64,000 nucleotides of DNA from Oceanispirochaeta sp963676905. GTDB lineage: Bacteria > Spirochaetota > Spirochaetia > DSM-2461. The DNA is taken from contig CAXXVE010000001.1 of assembly GCA_963676905.2 (NCBI GenBank), positions 3,348,001-3,412,000 on the forward strand. The letters run 5' to 3'. The position numbers were made by a program, and so were the translations under genes. Numbering within the stretch: the stretch's first letter is position 1; each line of letters begins with the position of its first letter. The notes beneath the pieces were generated by a model. The model was not told the DNA's origin and did not search any database. It was given only the letters and a program-made list of their open reading frames with translations. Positions 1-9,061 of this stretch are shown piece by piece.

Positions 1-345
1 TGCCCGTCCCATTATGATGCAGTTGGTAATGATAAGTCCGACATAGGGTCCCAGGGATTTGCTGATCTCCGGCAGATAAGCCCGCAGAAGAATATCAACA
101 ATAATTACATAAAACGCGATGATCAGTGTTTGAACGATCATTCTGACCTTACGGGGTATAAGGGACTTGAGAAGAGAAACTGTCACGTTTGTTAAGGCGC
201 TTACAAATATAAGGGCGACTGTCATTGTGAAGGTATTGGAAAGGTTGTTTGTTACAGCAAGTGTGGAGCAGATACCCAGAATCTGTACAAAAACAGGGTT
301 GTTTGTCCACACATTCTCTTTAAGGATAGTTGTGGTTTCACTCAT
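1..345 (-). CDS. nqrD: Na+-translocating NADH:quinone reductase subunit D (3' end outside window)
   Basis: Membrane subunit of the Na+-pumping NQR complex. The visible 115 residues begin at an ATG (345) behind AAGGAGG. They contain the family's LGICSTLAVTNN-like first helix region, a VQTLIIAFYVIIVD helix and the VGLIITNCIIMGRA motif, which fits NqrD better than its relative RnfE. The gene overlaps nqrC by four bases (ATGA), so the two are probably translationally coupled. The gene continues past the left edge, so its length and any following nqrE or nqrF cannot be seen. Confidence 0.88.
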   Translation of the reverse strand, partial: MSETTTILKENVWTNNPVFVQILGICSTLAVTNNLSNTFTMTVALIFVSALTNVTVSLLKSLIPRKVRMIVQTLIIAFYVIIVDILLRAYLPEISKSLGPYVGLIITNCIIMGRA

Positions 346-947
346 TTGATGCCTCCTTCTGTTCTCTGAGAGGCAATTTCTCTATTCACGATAGTCTCCA
401 TGGATTTACTTGTCAGAGAGGCTCCTGTGACCCCGTCGACACTTGAGTTGCCGGGATCATCATCAGCACCGCCGGTGCCTTTTACAACGGTGATGCCACT
501 GTCTCCGATCTTTTCTCCGGCAAACTGATTCTTAAACCAGTCTTCGTCGATACGGCCTCCGAGCCCTGGAGTTTCGTTGTGGCTGATAATATCAAGGCCC
601 ACAATGCGCTCAAGGCCGGCATCCAGAGCAAGAACTCCGGTGATTGTGCCCCACAGGCCGCTTCCGGAGAAATACCGTATGACGACATCCTCACCGTCAA
701 TTGAAGTTTCAATCACGTCCCCGGGCTCAGGTAGAGTGTCAAACTCGCTGTTGTAAACTTCAGAAACAAGGCTGTCCTCTTCCGGAAGCATTCCGATGGA
801 CCGCAGCACGGACTTCTGAATGGATAGAATATTGTTCTCCTCCACCATCTGAACAGTTGCGTCATTGGCAAGAGCCAGAAAGAACACAAAGAAGAAGGCA
901 ATCAGAAATGTAAAAATCACGGTGTAGATAATTCCGTTCTTATTCAT
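342..947 (-). CDS. nqrC: Na+-translocating NADH:quinone reductase subunit C, FMN-binding
   Basis: NqrC/RnfG family subunit carrying a covalent FMN on the outer face of the membrane. I place the start at the ATG at 947, not the upstream in-frame codon, because it follows AAAGGAG and overlaps the nqrB stop in an ATGA. That gives 201 residues. One N-terminal membrane segment (about residues 5-28) is followed by the FMN-binding domain, with ETPGLGG at 125-131 and the flavinylation motif DGVTGAS at 171-177. The acceptor position is Ser177 where threonine is more usual. The gene sits between nqrB and nqrD and overlaps both. Confidence 0.9.
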   Translation of the reverse strand: MNKNGIIYTVIFTFLIAFFFVFFLALANDATVQMVEENNILSIQKSVLRSIGMLPEEDSLVSEVYNSEFDTLPEPGDVIETSIDGEDVVIRYFSGSGLWGTITGVLALDAGLERIVGLDIISHNETPGLGGRIDEDWFKNQFAGEKIGDSGITVVKGTGGADDDPGNSSVDGVTGASLTSKSMETIVNREIASQRTEGGIK

Positions 948-1852
948 TTTGCATCTCCTTTTTTCGGTGTGAACCACTCGTCAAAGAGAGAGGCGAAGGT
1001 ATTACCCATAAGTATTCCGAAACTTGTTCCTTCAGGAAAAAGTGAGAAGATCCTTACAAGACAGGTGACCGAACCAATCAGGATTCCATAGAGGTACTGT
1101 GCCTGATTTTTCTTAGGTCCTGATACAGGGTCTGTTGCCATAAAGACAATGACAAAGAGGACCGAACCCGACATGAGGGATTCCAGGGGTGGAAAGGAGG
1201 ATGGAACACCGAGGAAAAACAGTGCTGAAGAGAGAAGAAAAAACGAAAGCAGTGTGGACAGAATAATTCTCCAGCTTGCCGTTTTTGTATAGATCAGATA
1301 GATTCCGGCCAGAACAATGAGAATAACCGCCGATTCACCCAGAGATCCAGGCCTGATTCCAATCAGCAGTTCTTTCATTTGAGGAATTACACCGGAACGC
1401 ATCTGTCCGAGGGGAGTAGCGGAGCTAACCGCATCGGCTGCATTGGCGGCGTTAAGGCCGAACCTTCCCGGCACCATCCATCCAGTGGTCATAAAGGATG
1501 GAAAGGTTATATAGACAAATAGTCGGCCCGTAATGGCAGGGTTGAATATATTCCTGCCGAAGCCTCCGAAAATACACTTTCCGAAGAGAACTCCAAAGAC
1601 AATTCCTATGGCAGCCACCCAAAGAGGAACCAGTGGGGGCATGGAAAGGGCATAGAGGGCACAGGTGACCAGTACGGCCTCGGAAACCTTCTTTCCCCTG
1701 GTTTTCATAAAGATATATTCTGTAAGAAAACCTGCAATAAATACGACTGCGTGAATCATAAGAGCCCGCAGACCGTAGAGGTACAGAGAGAATATCATAA
1801 TCGGAAGAAGGGAGTAGACCACTCTTCTCATCATGATTTGCTTTTGAAACAC
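944..1852 (-). CDS. nqrB: Na+-translocating NADH:quinone reductase subunit B
   Basis: NqrB/RnfD family integral membrane subunit that binds FMN covalently and takes part in Na+ translocation. It has 302 residues and starts at a GTG six bases after a perfect AGGAGGT. Several hydrophobic segments are visible, with the family motif GGFGRNIFNPA at 96-106. The flavin attachment motif SSATPL (143-148) puts the acceptor at Thr146. At 302 residues it is shorter than proteobacterial NqrB (about 400) and closer to RnfD. It is the first gene of the operon: no nqrA lies upstream, and the next gene, rseC-like, points the other way. Confidence 0.87.
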   Translation of the reverse strand: MFQKQIMMRRVVYSLLPIMIFSLYLYGLRALMIHAVVFIAGFLTEYIFMKTRGKKVSEAVLVTCALYALSMPPLVPLWVAAIGIVFGVLFGKCIFGGFGRNIFNPAITGRLFVYITFPSFMTTGWMVPGRFGLNAANAADAVSSATPLGQMRSGVIPQMKELLIGIRPGSLGESAVILIVLAGIYLIYTKTASWRIILSTLLSFFLLSSALFFLGVPSSFPPLESLMSGSVLFVIVFMATDPVSGPKKNQAQYLYGILIGSVTCLVRIFSLFPEGTSFGILMGNTFASLFDEWFTPKKGDAK

Positions 1853-2041
1853 AATTGACCTCCTGTTAATACAGCTAGCAATTTAAATTTTTTGAATAAT
1901 TGGCTTACAATAGTATATAAGCACTTATTCAAATCATAAGCGTAAGCATAAGATAATTTCAAAGGATTCAATTAAAAATTATCAAATACTACTGGAATTG
2001 TAGTGTATTAATTCCTAAATTAGTAATCAGGAGATAAAAAA

Positions 2042-2443
2042 ATGTCAAAGTATGCCAGAATTCTTAAAATAGACGAGGACAGAGTGCTTCTCGGTCTTCT
2101 TAATGATAAGGGACTTTGCGGCAGCGGCACCTGTGAAGGATGCAGCTGTTCTACAAAGATGCAGACCATTACTGTCAGGGTTGATGAAGAGGAGATGGAA
2201 GAGTCCGAGTTCTCTACAGGTATGGATGTGGAAATGCAGCTTCCGAAAGGAACAGCCCTGGACTGGGTGCTTATAATATTCCTTCCTGTTATTCTTATCG
2301 GGGGTGTTTCTATTTATGCGGGGTACATGGCGGGACTGGGAGCCGGAGCAGGAGGGTTTCTTCTCGCCTCACTGCTTGTCAAATACCTGAGAAGAGACCA
2401 GAGGATAAAACTCAACCCCCTGAGCTCCGGCGAAGTGTCTTAG
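2042..2443 (+). CDS. RseC/MucC-like membrane protein with N-terminal Cys cluster
   Basis: A 133-residue protein of the RseC (SoxR-reducing system / sigma-E regulator) type. A short N-terminal domain carries a Cys cluster CGSGTCEGCSC (about residues 27-37), followed by two adjacent membrane helices (about 75-115). RseC homologues elsewhere work with Rnf-type complexes to keep SoxR reduced. Here the gene is divergent from nqrBCD with 189 bp between the starts, so a role in electron transfer linked to the NQR pump is plausible but inferred. The start has a good site (AGGAGAT). Its stop overlaps the end of the convergent zwf gene by four bases. Confidence 0.75.
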   Translation: MSKYARILKIDEDRVLLGLLNDKGLCGSGTCEGCSCSTKMQTITVRVDEEEMEESEFSTGMDVEMQLPKGTALDWVLIIFLPVILIGGVSIYAGYMAGLGAGAGGFLLASLLVKYLRRDQRIKLNPLSSGEVS

Positions 2444-3777
2444 CCTCTGCAGCTGTTGGCGTACTCCGCCATGTCCACCCAGTCGGCTTCAAGCTCCGGC
2501 TCGGGGAGGGCTCCCCTCTTATAGCTGCCGGGATTCCCCATATCCAGATAGGGCTCTATCTTCTGCCAGGAGAGTTCTGTCTCTTCGGCACTTACAAACA
2601 GTGTCTGATCCCCTTTCAGGGCGTCCTGAAGCAGCTTCTGATACGCCTCGGGAACCTTCCCCTCATAACTTGAGGCAAAACAGAAATCCATATCCGTACT
2701 TGTTATCTCCATGTCGCTGCCCGGTATTTTGGTAGAGTGATCGATGATGATCGACGAATTGGGCTGAATCTGGATAATAATCTTGTTCTTTTCGATTTCA
2801 CCCTTCTCATTGAACAGGAGACGGGGCAGTTTCTTCATGGTGATGGCTATACTTGTGTTCTTTACGCCCACGGCCTTTCCCGTTCTTATGTAGATCGGAA
2901 CTCCCGTCCAGCGGAAATTGCTGATTTCAAGTTTCATCTCGGCGTAGGTTTCCGTTCCTGATTCGGGATCCACCTTGGGTTCTGACTTGTAGCCGTCATA
3001 CTGTTTAATCCGGCACTCTTTAATCTCCATCGCCTTGAGGACGGACATCTTCTGAATACGGATATCTTCAGGATCCAGAGAAACAGGAGCCTCCATTGTC
3101 AAAAGAGCAAGAAGCTGAAAGAGATGATTTTGGACCATGTCACGGATAATGCCTGACTTGTCAAAGTAATCCCCCCGGGACTCTACACCCAGTTCTTCAA
3201 AGGCATTGATCTGAATGGACTCAATAAATCCATTGTTCCACACGGGATAGAAGATATTGTTTGCAAAACGGAATACAAGGATATTCTGGATGCTCTCCTT
3301 TGCAAGATAGTGGTCTATTCTATAGATCTCACGTTCGGTATAGAAATCCAGAAGCTTTCTGTTAAGCTCCCGTGCTGTACTCAGGTCGTACCCGAAGGGT
3401 TTTTCTATAATGATCCGGACATTATCCTTGAATCCCTGGTTGTAGAGTATCTCTGCGGTCTGGCCGTAGACCCTGGGAGGCAGGGCCATAAAAACAATAA
3501 TCTGATTAAAATCACCAAGAGACCGAACACGATCATAGAGTCCGTCCAGTCCCTGGTGATAGAAGAAATTTCCGGAATAACGGCACTCATCCAGGTTGTT
3601 TTCCTGACGGAAAGTGACGTCTGTTAAAGGAGTTCGTCCATTTCCAAGAACACAGCAGTTATCCTCAATAATGCCATCCTCATAGAGGTTGGTAATGGCG
3701 GGAATCAGTTTTCTCCTTGCAAGATCGCCGGAGGCTCCCATGATAACAATTGCTGATTTTTTAATGGACTCTTTCAC
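2440..3777 (-). CDS. zwf: Glucose-6-phosphate 1-dehydrogenase
   Basis: Oxidises glucose 6-phosphate to 6-phosphogluconolactone with reduction of NADP, the first step of the oxidative pentose phosphate pathway; cytosolic. Residues 14-20 form the nucleotide-binding GASGDLA motif. EKPFGYDL lies near 125-132. The substrate-binding RIDHYLAKE (153-161) holds the catalytic histidine pair region, and GDQTLFV is near the C-terminus. At 445 residues it is somewhat shorter than the usual 480-510, but both ends are recognisable. The start is a GTG three bases after the glnS stop, so the two are probably co-transcribed. No pgl or gnd is adjacent. Confidence 0.93.
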   Translation of the reverse strand: MKESIKKSAIVIMGASGDLARRKLIPAITNLYEDGIIEDNCCVLGNGRTPLTDVTFRQENNLDECRYSGNFFYHQGLDGLYDRVRSLGDFNQIIVFMALPPRVYGQTAEILYNQGFKDNVRIIIEKPFGYDLSTARELNRKLLDFYTEREIYRIDHYLAKESIQNILVFRFANNIFYPVWNNGFIESIQINAFEELGVESRGDYFDKSGIIRDMVQNHLFQLLALLTMEAPVSLDPEDIRIQKMSVLKAMEIKECRIKQYDGYKSEPKVDPESGTETYAEMKLEISNFRWTGVPIYIRTGKAVGVKNTSIAITMKKLPRLLFNEKGEIEKNKIIIQIQPNSSIIIDHSTKIPGSDMEITSTDMDFCFASSYEGKVPEAYQKLLQDALKGDQTLFVSAEETELSWQKIEPYLDMGNPGSYKRGALPEPELEADWVDMAEYANSCRG

Positions 3778-3780
3778 TTC

Positions 3781-5478
3781 TTATCCTTTCTTCTGTATTT
3801 TGGCCCATGAATCCTTCAGGGCGACGGTTCTGTTAAAAACGGGATGTTCGGGGCTGTGGTCTCTGGAGTCAGTGCAAAAATATCCCTGCCGCAGGAACTG
3901 AAAGCCTTTGCCTGCAGCCGCAGCAGCCAGTGACGGCTCTACAATGGCTTCCTTGACAACGAGGGACTCGGGGTTCAGATAGTCACGATAGTCCTTGCCC
4001 TCCTCCATGTCGTCCATATCCTCAAGGATAAAGAGGTGGTCATAGACACGTACTTCAGCCTTCACACCCTTTTCGGCGGATACCCAGTGGAGGGTTCCTT
4101 TGACCTTTCTGCCGTCAGGGGCATCTCCCCCCCTGGTTTCAGGATCATATGTACACAGAAGCTCTGTGATTTCTCCGTTCTCGTCTTTGACAACATCGGT
4201 ACATGTAACAAAGTAGGCATGCTTCAAGCGCACTTCCCTTCCGGGAGCCAGACGGAAAAACTTTTTGGGAGCATCCTCCATAAAGTCATCTTTCTCTATA
4301 TAGATCTCACGGCCAAAGGGAAGTTTTCTTGAACCGGCATCGGGGTTTCCGGGATTGTTCTCTCCCTCAAACTCCTCCATCTGTCCTTCCGGATAGTTTG
4401 TGATTGTGACTTTCAGGGGATCCAGTACGGCCATGGCCCGGTCAGCACTCACATTCAGCTCTTCACGGATGATAAACTGCAGAAAGTTGATGTCCACGAG
4501 AGAGTTTACCTTTGAAACGCCGATTTCCTTTGCAAACCTTCTGATAGATGCGGGTGTATAGCCCCGCCTTCTGAATCCTGAAATAGTGGGCATCCGGGGA
4601 TCGTCCCAGCCGGATACAAGCTTATCGGAAACAAGCTCAAGGAGTTTTCTTTTACTCATTACGGTATAGCTGAGGTTCAATCGGGCAAACTCGATCTGCT
4701 GCGGATGGCAGGGAGCTGAAACATTATCAAGGAACCAGTCGTAAAGGGGTCTGTGATTTTCAAATTCGAGAGTACAGATGGAGTGTGTGATTCCTTCAAT
4801 GGAATCCTCAAAACCATGGGCAAAGTCATACATGGGGTAGATGCACCATTTGTCCCCGGTTCTGTGATGGCTTTCCTTGCGGATACGGTAGATGGCGGGA
4901 TCTCTCATATTCATATTCTGATGGGCCATATCGATTTTGGCTCTCAGGATGCATGTTCCCTCTTCCATCTCACCCTTAGTCATCTTTTCAAACAGTTCCC
5001 TGTTCTCCTCTACAGAACGGTTTCTGTAGGGTGAATCAACACCGGGTTTAGTGGGAGTTCCTCTGTTTTCACGCATCTCTTCGGCGTTCTGTGAGTCTAC
5101 ATAGGCCTTTCCGCTGTCAATAAGCTCCAGGGCCCAGGCATACATCTGATCGAAATAGTCTGAGGCAAAAAAGATTTCGGGATTGAAGCCGAGCCAGTTA
5201 ACATCTTCAATAATTGAGTCAACGTACTCCTGATCCTCTTTGGTGGGGTTTGTGTCGTCAAAACGGAGGTTGCACTTTCCGTTATAATCCTCGGCGATTC
5301 CAAAGTTGAGGCAGATTGATTTTCCATGCCCGATATGAAGATAACCGTTGGGTTCCGGCGGAAACCTTGTATGAACCTTTCCACCGTTCTTGCCTGCTGC
5401 AATATCCTCATTTATTATCTGCCGGATAAAATCCGGTCCCTTTGTTTTTTCTTCGCTCTTGTTTTCTGTCGCGGCCAT
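3781..5478 (-). CDS. glnS: Glutaminyl-tRNA synthetase
   Basis: Charges tRNA-Gln with glutamine. This is a class I synthetase of 565 residues, the normal length. The Rossmann domain begins with PPEPNGYLHIGHGKS (HIGH at 48-51), and the KMSKS equivalent is MSKRK near residue 273. The long C-terminal half is the anticodon-binding beta-barrel. Sequence features match true GlnRS and not GluRS, so direct Gln charging is expected instead of the GatCAB route, though GatCAB could still exist elsewhere. The ATG start follows AAGAGGA. zwf follows immediately. Confidence 0.95.
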   Translation of the reverse strand: MAATENKSEEKTKGPDFIRQIINEDIAAGKNGGKVHTRFPPEPNGYLHIGHGKSICLNFGIAEDYNGKCNLRFDDTNPTKEDQEYVDSIIEDVNWLGFNPEIFFASDYFDQMYAWALELIDSGKAYVDSQNAEEMRENRGTPTKPGVDSPYRNRSVEENRELFEKMTKGEMEEGTCILRAKIDMAHQNMNMRDPAIYRIRKESHHRTGDKWCIYPMYDFAHGFEDSIEGITHSICTLEFENHRPLYDWFLDNVSAPCHPQQIEFARLNLSYTVMSKRKLLELVSDKLVSGWDDPRMPTISGFRRRGYTPASIRRFAKEIGVSKVNSLVDINFLQFIIREELNVSADRAMAVLDPLKVTITNYPEGQMEEFEGENNPGNPDAGSRKLPFGREIYIEKDDFMEDAPKKFFRLAPGREVRLKHAYFVTCTDVVKDENGEITELLCTYDPETRGGDAPDGRKVKGTLHWVSAEKGVKAEVRVYDHLFILEDMDDMEEGKDYRDYLNPESLVVKEAIVEPSLAAAAAGKGFQFLRQGYFCTDSRDHSPEHPVFNRTVALKDSWAKIQKKG

Positions 5479-5563
5479 ATTGTCCTCTTAAACACAGTTT
5501 ATTTCAAAATCAGATTTTCCGAATATCCTATCACAAAGTGAATTTTACTGGTAGATGTCTACC

Positions 5564-5830
5564 CTAATATTGATGGCGGCGGAGTCTTCTTTCCTGCCTT
5601 GTGATGCCGGTTTCCTTCAGCATCTCTTCAAGCCAGATCTCCGCCTCCTCCTTTGAAACAAAATACCGTGAATGAATCTTTCTGTTGGATTTGTCCGCCA
5701 GGGACCGGTCACTCTCCTCCACATCGGGTGAAGAGAATACCCAGACTCCCTTGTTCTGGTAACTCTTGTAGTGTACCGAGAATACCTGTGAGAGATTTAC
5801 ATAAACGCCGTCATCCACTTCAATAAACAC
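5564..5830 (-). CDS. Small hypothetical protein
   Basis: An 88-residue soluble protein I do not recognise. It starts at a GTG with GGAGGGAAAGG upstream. The N-terminal half is beta-rich, with YVNLSQVFSVHYKSY and GVWVFSSPD. The C-terminal half is charged and helical, with many Glu and Arg residues (EEAEIWLEEMLKE, then RQERRLRRHQY). There is no signal peptide or membrane segment. The gene lies alone between glnS and the divergent dehydrogenase. Its start and length are reasonable, but homology is untested. Confidence 0.55.
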   Translation of the reverse strand: MFIEVDDGVYVNLSQVFSVHYKSYQNKGVWVFSSPDVEESDRSLADKSNRKIHSRYFVSKEEAEIWLEEMLKETGITRQERRLRRHQY

Positions 5831-5923
5831 GAACCTTTCCCTCCGGGTATCTGGGCATAGCCCTTAAAATCTGTATTATAAGTATTTTAATAAATATAAT
5901 AAATTACGCAAGGCAAGATTAAA

Positions 5924-6877
5924 ATGAATATAACTGTTCTTGATTCAGCAAGTCTGGGGGAAGATATAAGCCTGGATTGCTTCAACAGCCTCGGCAACTG
6001 CCGCATCTGGCCCCATACATCTCCTGAAGAGCTTTCAGAGCGGATCAGTGAAAGCGATGTCATTATCACCAATAGAGTCGTTCTTGGTGAAAAGGAACTC
6101 GCCCTGGCTCCTTCACTCAAATTAATAGCTCTGACGGCAACAGGCTTTAACACTGTAGACCTTGAAAGCTGCCGCAAAAAAGGGATTGCCCTTGCCAACG
6201 TCAAGTCCTACTCCACTATGAGCGTCGCCCAGCACACCTTTGCCATGCTTCTCTATCTTATGGAACACCTTCCCTACTATGACAGCTATGTGAGAAATGC
6301 AGAATATGAGAAGGACCGTCGTTTTGCCGATGTATCGAGTCCATGGAATGAAATAGCGGGTAAAACCTGGGGCATTATCGGATTGGGAGCCATTGGAAGA
6401 AGGGTTGCAGAAATTGCAAGGGCCTTCGGAGCTGAGCCTGTCTACTTCAGTACAAGCGGTCAGGACCGTAAGGAAAGCTGCAGGAGTGTATCCATGGAGG
6501 AGCTCTGCAGGGACTCGGATATCATATCCATCCACGCCCCTCTCAATGACAACACCAGGCTGCTTCTCGGGTCAAATGAGTTCGGGATGATGAAGGAAAG
6601 TGCCTGGCTCCTCAACCTCGGCCGGGGAGCCATTATCAATGAGCATGACCTTGCCATGGCCCTCGATAACGGAACAATCCGTGGGGCTGCACTGGATGTG
6701 CTTACTGATGAGCCTCCAGAGCCTGACAACCCGCTGATTCCCCTCATTGGAAAGAAACTCCTTATTACCCCCCACAATGCCTGGGGAAGCGTTGAATCAA
6801 GGACCAGACTGGTTGACGAGGTCTGGAAAAACATAAATGCTTTTCAGAAAGGTGAATCAAGAAACAGAATTGTATAG
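5924..6877 (+). CDS. D-2-hydroxyacid dehydrogenase (glycerate/phosphoglycerate dehydrogenase family)
   Basis: NAD-dependent D-2-hydroxyacid dehydrogenase of 317 residues. The Rossmann motif GLGAIGRRV starts near residue 155. The catalytic triad is present: Arg in NLGRGAI (near 234), Glu in TDEPPEPDNP (near 263) and His in TPHNAWG (near 285). Length and layout fit hydroxypyruvate/glycerate dehydrogenases without the C-terminal ACT domain of SerA. The substrate cannot be fixed from sequence. It is nine bases upstream of the aspartate kinase gene and probably in one operon with it, which may point to amino acid metabolism. Confidence 0.85.
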   Translation: MNITVLDSASLGEDISLDCFNSLGNCRIWPHTSPEELSERISESDVIITNRVVLGEKELALAPSLKLIALTATGFNTVDLESCRKKGIALANVKSYSTMSVAQHTFAMLLYLMEHLPYYDSYVRNAEYEKDRRFADVSSPWNEIAGKTWGIIGLGAIGRRVAEIARAFGAEPVYFSTSGQDRKESCRSVSMEELCRDSDIISIHAPLNDNTRLLLGSNEFGMMKESAWLLNLGRGAIINEHDLAMALDNGTIRGAALDVLTDEPPEPDNPLIPLIGKKLLITPHNAWGSVESRTRLVDEVWKNINAFQKGESRNRIV

Positions 6878-6886
6878 GATGTCGGA

Positions 6887-8257
6887 ATGAAAAAAATAGT
6901 TGTAAAATTCGGAGGATCCAACCTCAAAACCCGCGATGATATTCAGAAGATAATCGCCACTGTAAAACTCTACAACCGCCCTCTTGTCATAGTTGTCTCA
7001 GCATTCTACGGGATAACCAACTATCTGACAGAGGGTATCAGAACAGTCCGCAGGGATGATGCCCACATTACCGAAATGATAGACTATCTGAAGAAAATGA
7101 AAGAGACGGCCCTGGAAGACAACATCGAGGACCTCGACGCTCGCGAAGAGGCATATGCCCTGATTCATCAGCGCCTTGACCAGGTTGAAAGAAACCTGCT
7201 TGGAATCAACTATATCGGAGACATTCCCAATTTTATAGAAGACAGGATTTTAAGCTATGGAGAGCGCCTCAGCTCCCTCATTCTGACTCTCATCCTTAAA
7301 GACAGGGGTTTTGATGTTGAAGAGATGCTCCCCGAGGATATGGGATTTGTTACCGACGGAGAGTTCAGCAACGCCACCATCAACTTTACAGACTCCGAAC
7401 CTGCTGTGTCAGCAGCTCTCAGCAGGGAGAAGATCTTTGTGGTGCCCGGTTTCTACGGAGTGTCTGACGAGGGCCGTGTCACCCTGCTGGGCCGCGGAGG
7501 CAGTGACTACTCCGCCGCCGGCATAGCCCGCTGCATTGAAGCTGAATCCCTTGATATATGGAAAGACGTCAACGGATTTATGACAGCCGACCCCAAAATA
7601 GTTTCGGGCGGCTCCCGTGTCGAGAAGCTGAGCTATACCGAAGCGGCAGAGCTCTCATACTTCGGAGCTAAGATCCTTCATCCCCGGACAGTTGAACCCC
7701 TTGAGCCTCTGAACATACCCATCAGAATCTTCAATATTGACGGCCCCAAAGACAAGCTCACTCCCCTTTCATCAATCCGTGCCGAAGAAGAGCACAGTGA
7801 AGCGGGCCCCAAGTCTGTCACCTACAGCGATGACTTCTCCATTCTCAAGGTAAAGGGACCCGGCGTTGGAATCAAACCCGGGATACTTGCAAAACTGACA
7901 GCCACAATGGACAGAGAACAGATCAACATCAAGTCCGCGGTAACCTCACAGACCGCCATCAATGTATACCTTGAGTCTTCCGACCTTGAGAGGTCTGTCA
8001 AAGCAGTTGAGAAAATCGGAGAGAAGGCTATTACAAGGGTTATAGGGATCAATGATATGTCAATTGTCTCCCTGGTGGGTACAGGCATTGCCCATGAGCC
8101 TCTAGCTGCCTACAGGATACTCAAAGCTCTTGCCGACAACAGTATTCACACCCAGATAGTCTCACTCGGCGCTTCTGATGTGGCCGCCTATGTGGTAGTC
8201 AATCAGGACGATAAAAAAAGAGCGGTAGCTGCAATACACAAGGAGTTCTTCGAATAA
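6887..8257 (+). CDS. lysC: Aspartate kinase, monofunctional
   Basis: Phosphorylates aspartate, the entry step to lysine, threonine and methionine. The 456-residue protein begins with the kinase motif KFGGSNLKT (8-16). It has the catalytic-core region RGGSDYSAAGIAR (near 203-215) and the KDVNGFMTADP substrate loop. The C-terminal third carries two ACT domains, the second with VGTGIAHEPLAAYRILKAL, suggesting allosteric control by an end product. No homoserine dehydrogenase is fused, so it is a LysC/ThrA2-type monofunctional enzyme. It follows the hydroxyacid dehydrogenase by nine bases and overlaps the DUF6062 start by one (TAATG). Confidence 0.92.
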   Translation: MKKIVVKFGGSNLKTRDDIQKIIATVKLYNRPLVIVVSAFYGITNYLTEGIRTVRRDDAHITEMIDYLKKMKETALEDNIEDLDAREEAYALIHQRLDQVERNLLGINYIGDIPNFIEDRILSYGERLSSLILTLILKDRGFDVEEMLPEDMGFVTDGEFSNATINFTDSEPAVSAALSREKIFVVPGFYGVSDEGRVTLLGRGGSDYSAAGIARCIEAESLDIWKDVNGFMTADPKIVSGGSRVEKLSYTEAAELSYFGAKILHPRTVEPLEPLNIPIRIFNIDGPKDKLTPLSSIRAEEEHSEAGPKSVTYSDDFSILKVKGPGVGIKPGILAKLTATMDREQINIKSAVTSQTAINVYLESSDLERSVKAVEKIGEKAITRVIGINDMSIVSLVGTGIAHEPLAAYRILKALADNSIHTQIVSLGASDVAAYVVVNQDDKKRAVAAIHKEFFE

Positions 8258-9009
8258 TGAAATACCAGCTTGAAACAATTCCCGTATGGGACGCATTCCG
8301 GGAGGACTGTGAATGCCCCTTCTGTCAGCTTCAGGAAAAAGCTGAAAAGCGTTACCTGAAGTACTACCTGGGCCCGTCTGCAATGAACCCGGAGACCCGT
8401 GTTGAACTGAATAAAACAGGGTTCTGCCCCGAACACTTCAGCCTTCTACTTCTTGAACGGAGCCCCCAGCACCTTGGGCTTGTCACCCACACCCATCTTC
8501 AGGACTGGATGGCGGACAGGGAGAAAACCTTCCCATCCCCCGGAAAAGCTGCCGATACCAGCGAAGAGGGAGGAAAGAAGGGGTTTTTCGGCAGAAAGAC
8601 AAGCCCTGCTTCAAAGTATATGGACCACTGTTCCCGAAGAAGCGACAGCTGTCTGATCTGCGACCGTATAGACCGGACAATAAAACGCTATACATTTACG
8701 GCCTGTTATCTGTGGATGAAAGATGAGGAGGGATTCCGCTCCTTTATGAAAACCACCAAAGGGTTCTGTATCCCCCATGAGGCTGAACTTCTTCTGATGG
8801 CTGAAGAGGTAGTGAAGAAAAAAGACCTCCCCGATTTTTTCTCTGCCGTCAAAGAACTTCAGAACCTGAACTTCAAACGCCTTGAAGAGGAGATCAACTG
8901 GTTCACCCAGAAGTTCAAGGCCGAGAACAATTCAAAACCCTGGGGAAGTTCCGAGGATGCCCACTACAGGGCTGTGCAGAAACTGACAGGGCGAAAGACA
9001 GCCCACTAG
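8257..9009 (+). CDS. DUF6062 family Cys-rich protein
   Basis: A 250-residue cytosolic protein of unknown function resembling the DUF6062 family. The sequence contains two copies of one motif pair: Cys20-x2-Cys23 with Cys57-x2-His60, and Cys132-x2-Cys135 with Cys171-x2-His174. The spacing is nearly equal (33 and 35 residues), which looks like two metal-binding modules from an internal duplication. They are joined by a Lys/Gly-rich linker (about 95-120). The C-terminus is helical and charged. The start overlaps the lysC stop, so it is translated with it. A strong terminator follows. No catalytic motif is visible. Confidence 0.72.
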   Translation: MKYQLETIPVWDAFREDCECPFCQLQEKAEKRYLKYYLGPSAMNPETRVELNKTGFCPEHFSLLLLERSPQHLGLVTHTHLQDWMADREKTFPSPGKAADTSEEGGKKGFFGRKTSPASKYMDHCSRRSDSCLICDRIDRTIKRYTFTACYLWMKDEEGFRSFMKTTKGFCIPHEAELLLMAEEVVKKKDLPDFFSAVKELQNLNFKRLEEEINWFTQKFKAENNSKPWGSSEDAHYRAVQKLTGRKTAH

Positions 9010-9023
9010 CAGCGTAAGGCTAT

Positions 9024-9061
9024 AAAAAAACCGGACTTCCTTTTGAAGTCCGGTTTTTTTA
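9024..9061. terminator. Bidirectional terminator between DUF6062 gene and valS
   Basis: The stem CCGGACTTC/GAAGTCCGG (9031-9053) has a run of A before it and a run of T after it, so it can end transcription from both convergent genes. Confidence 0.88.
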
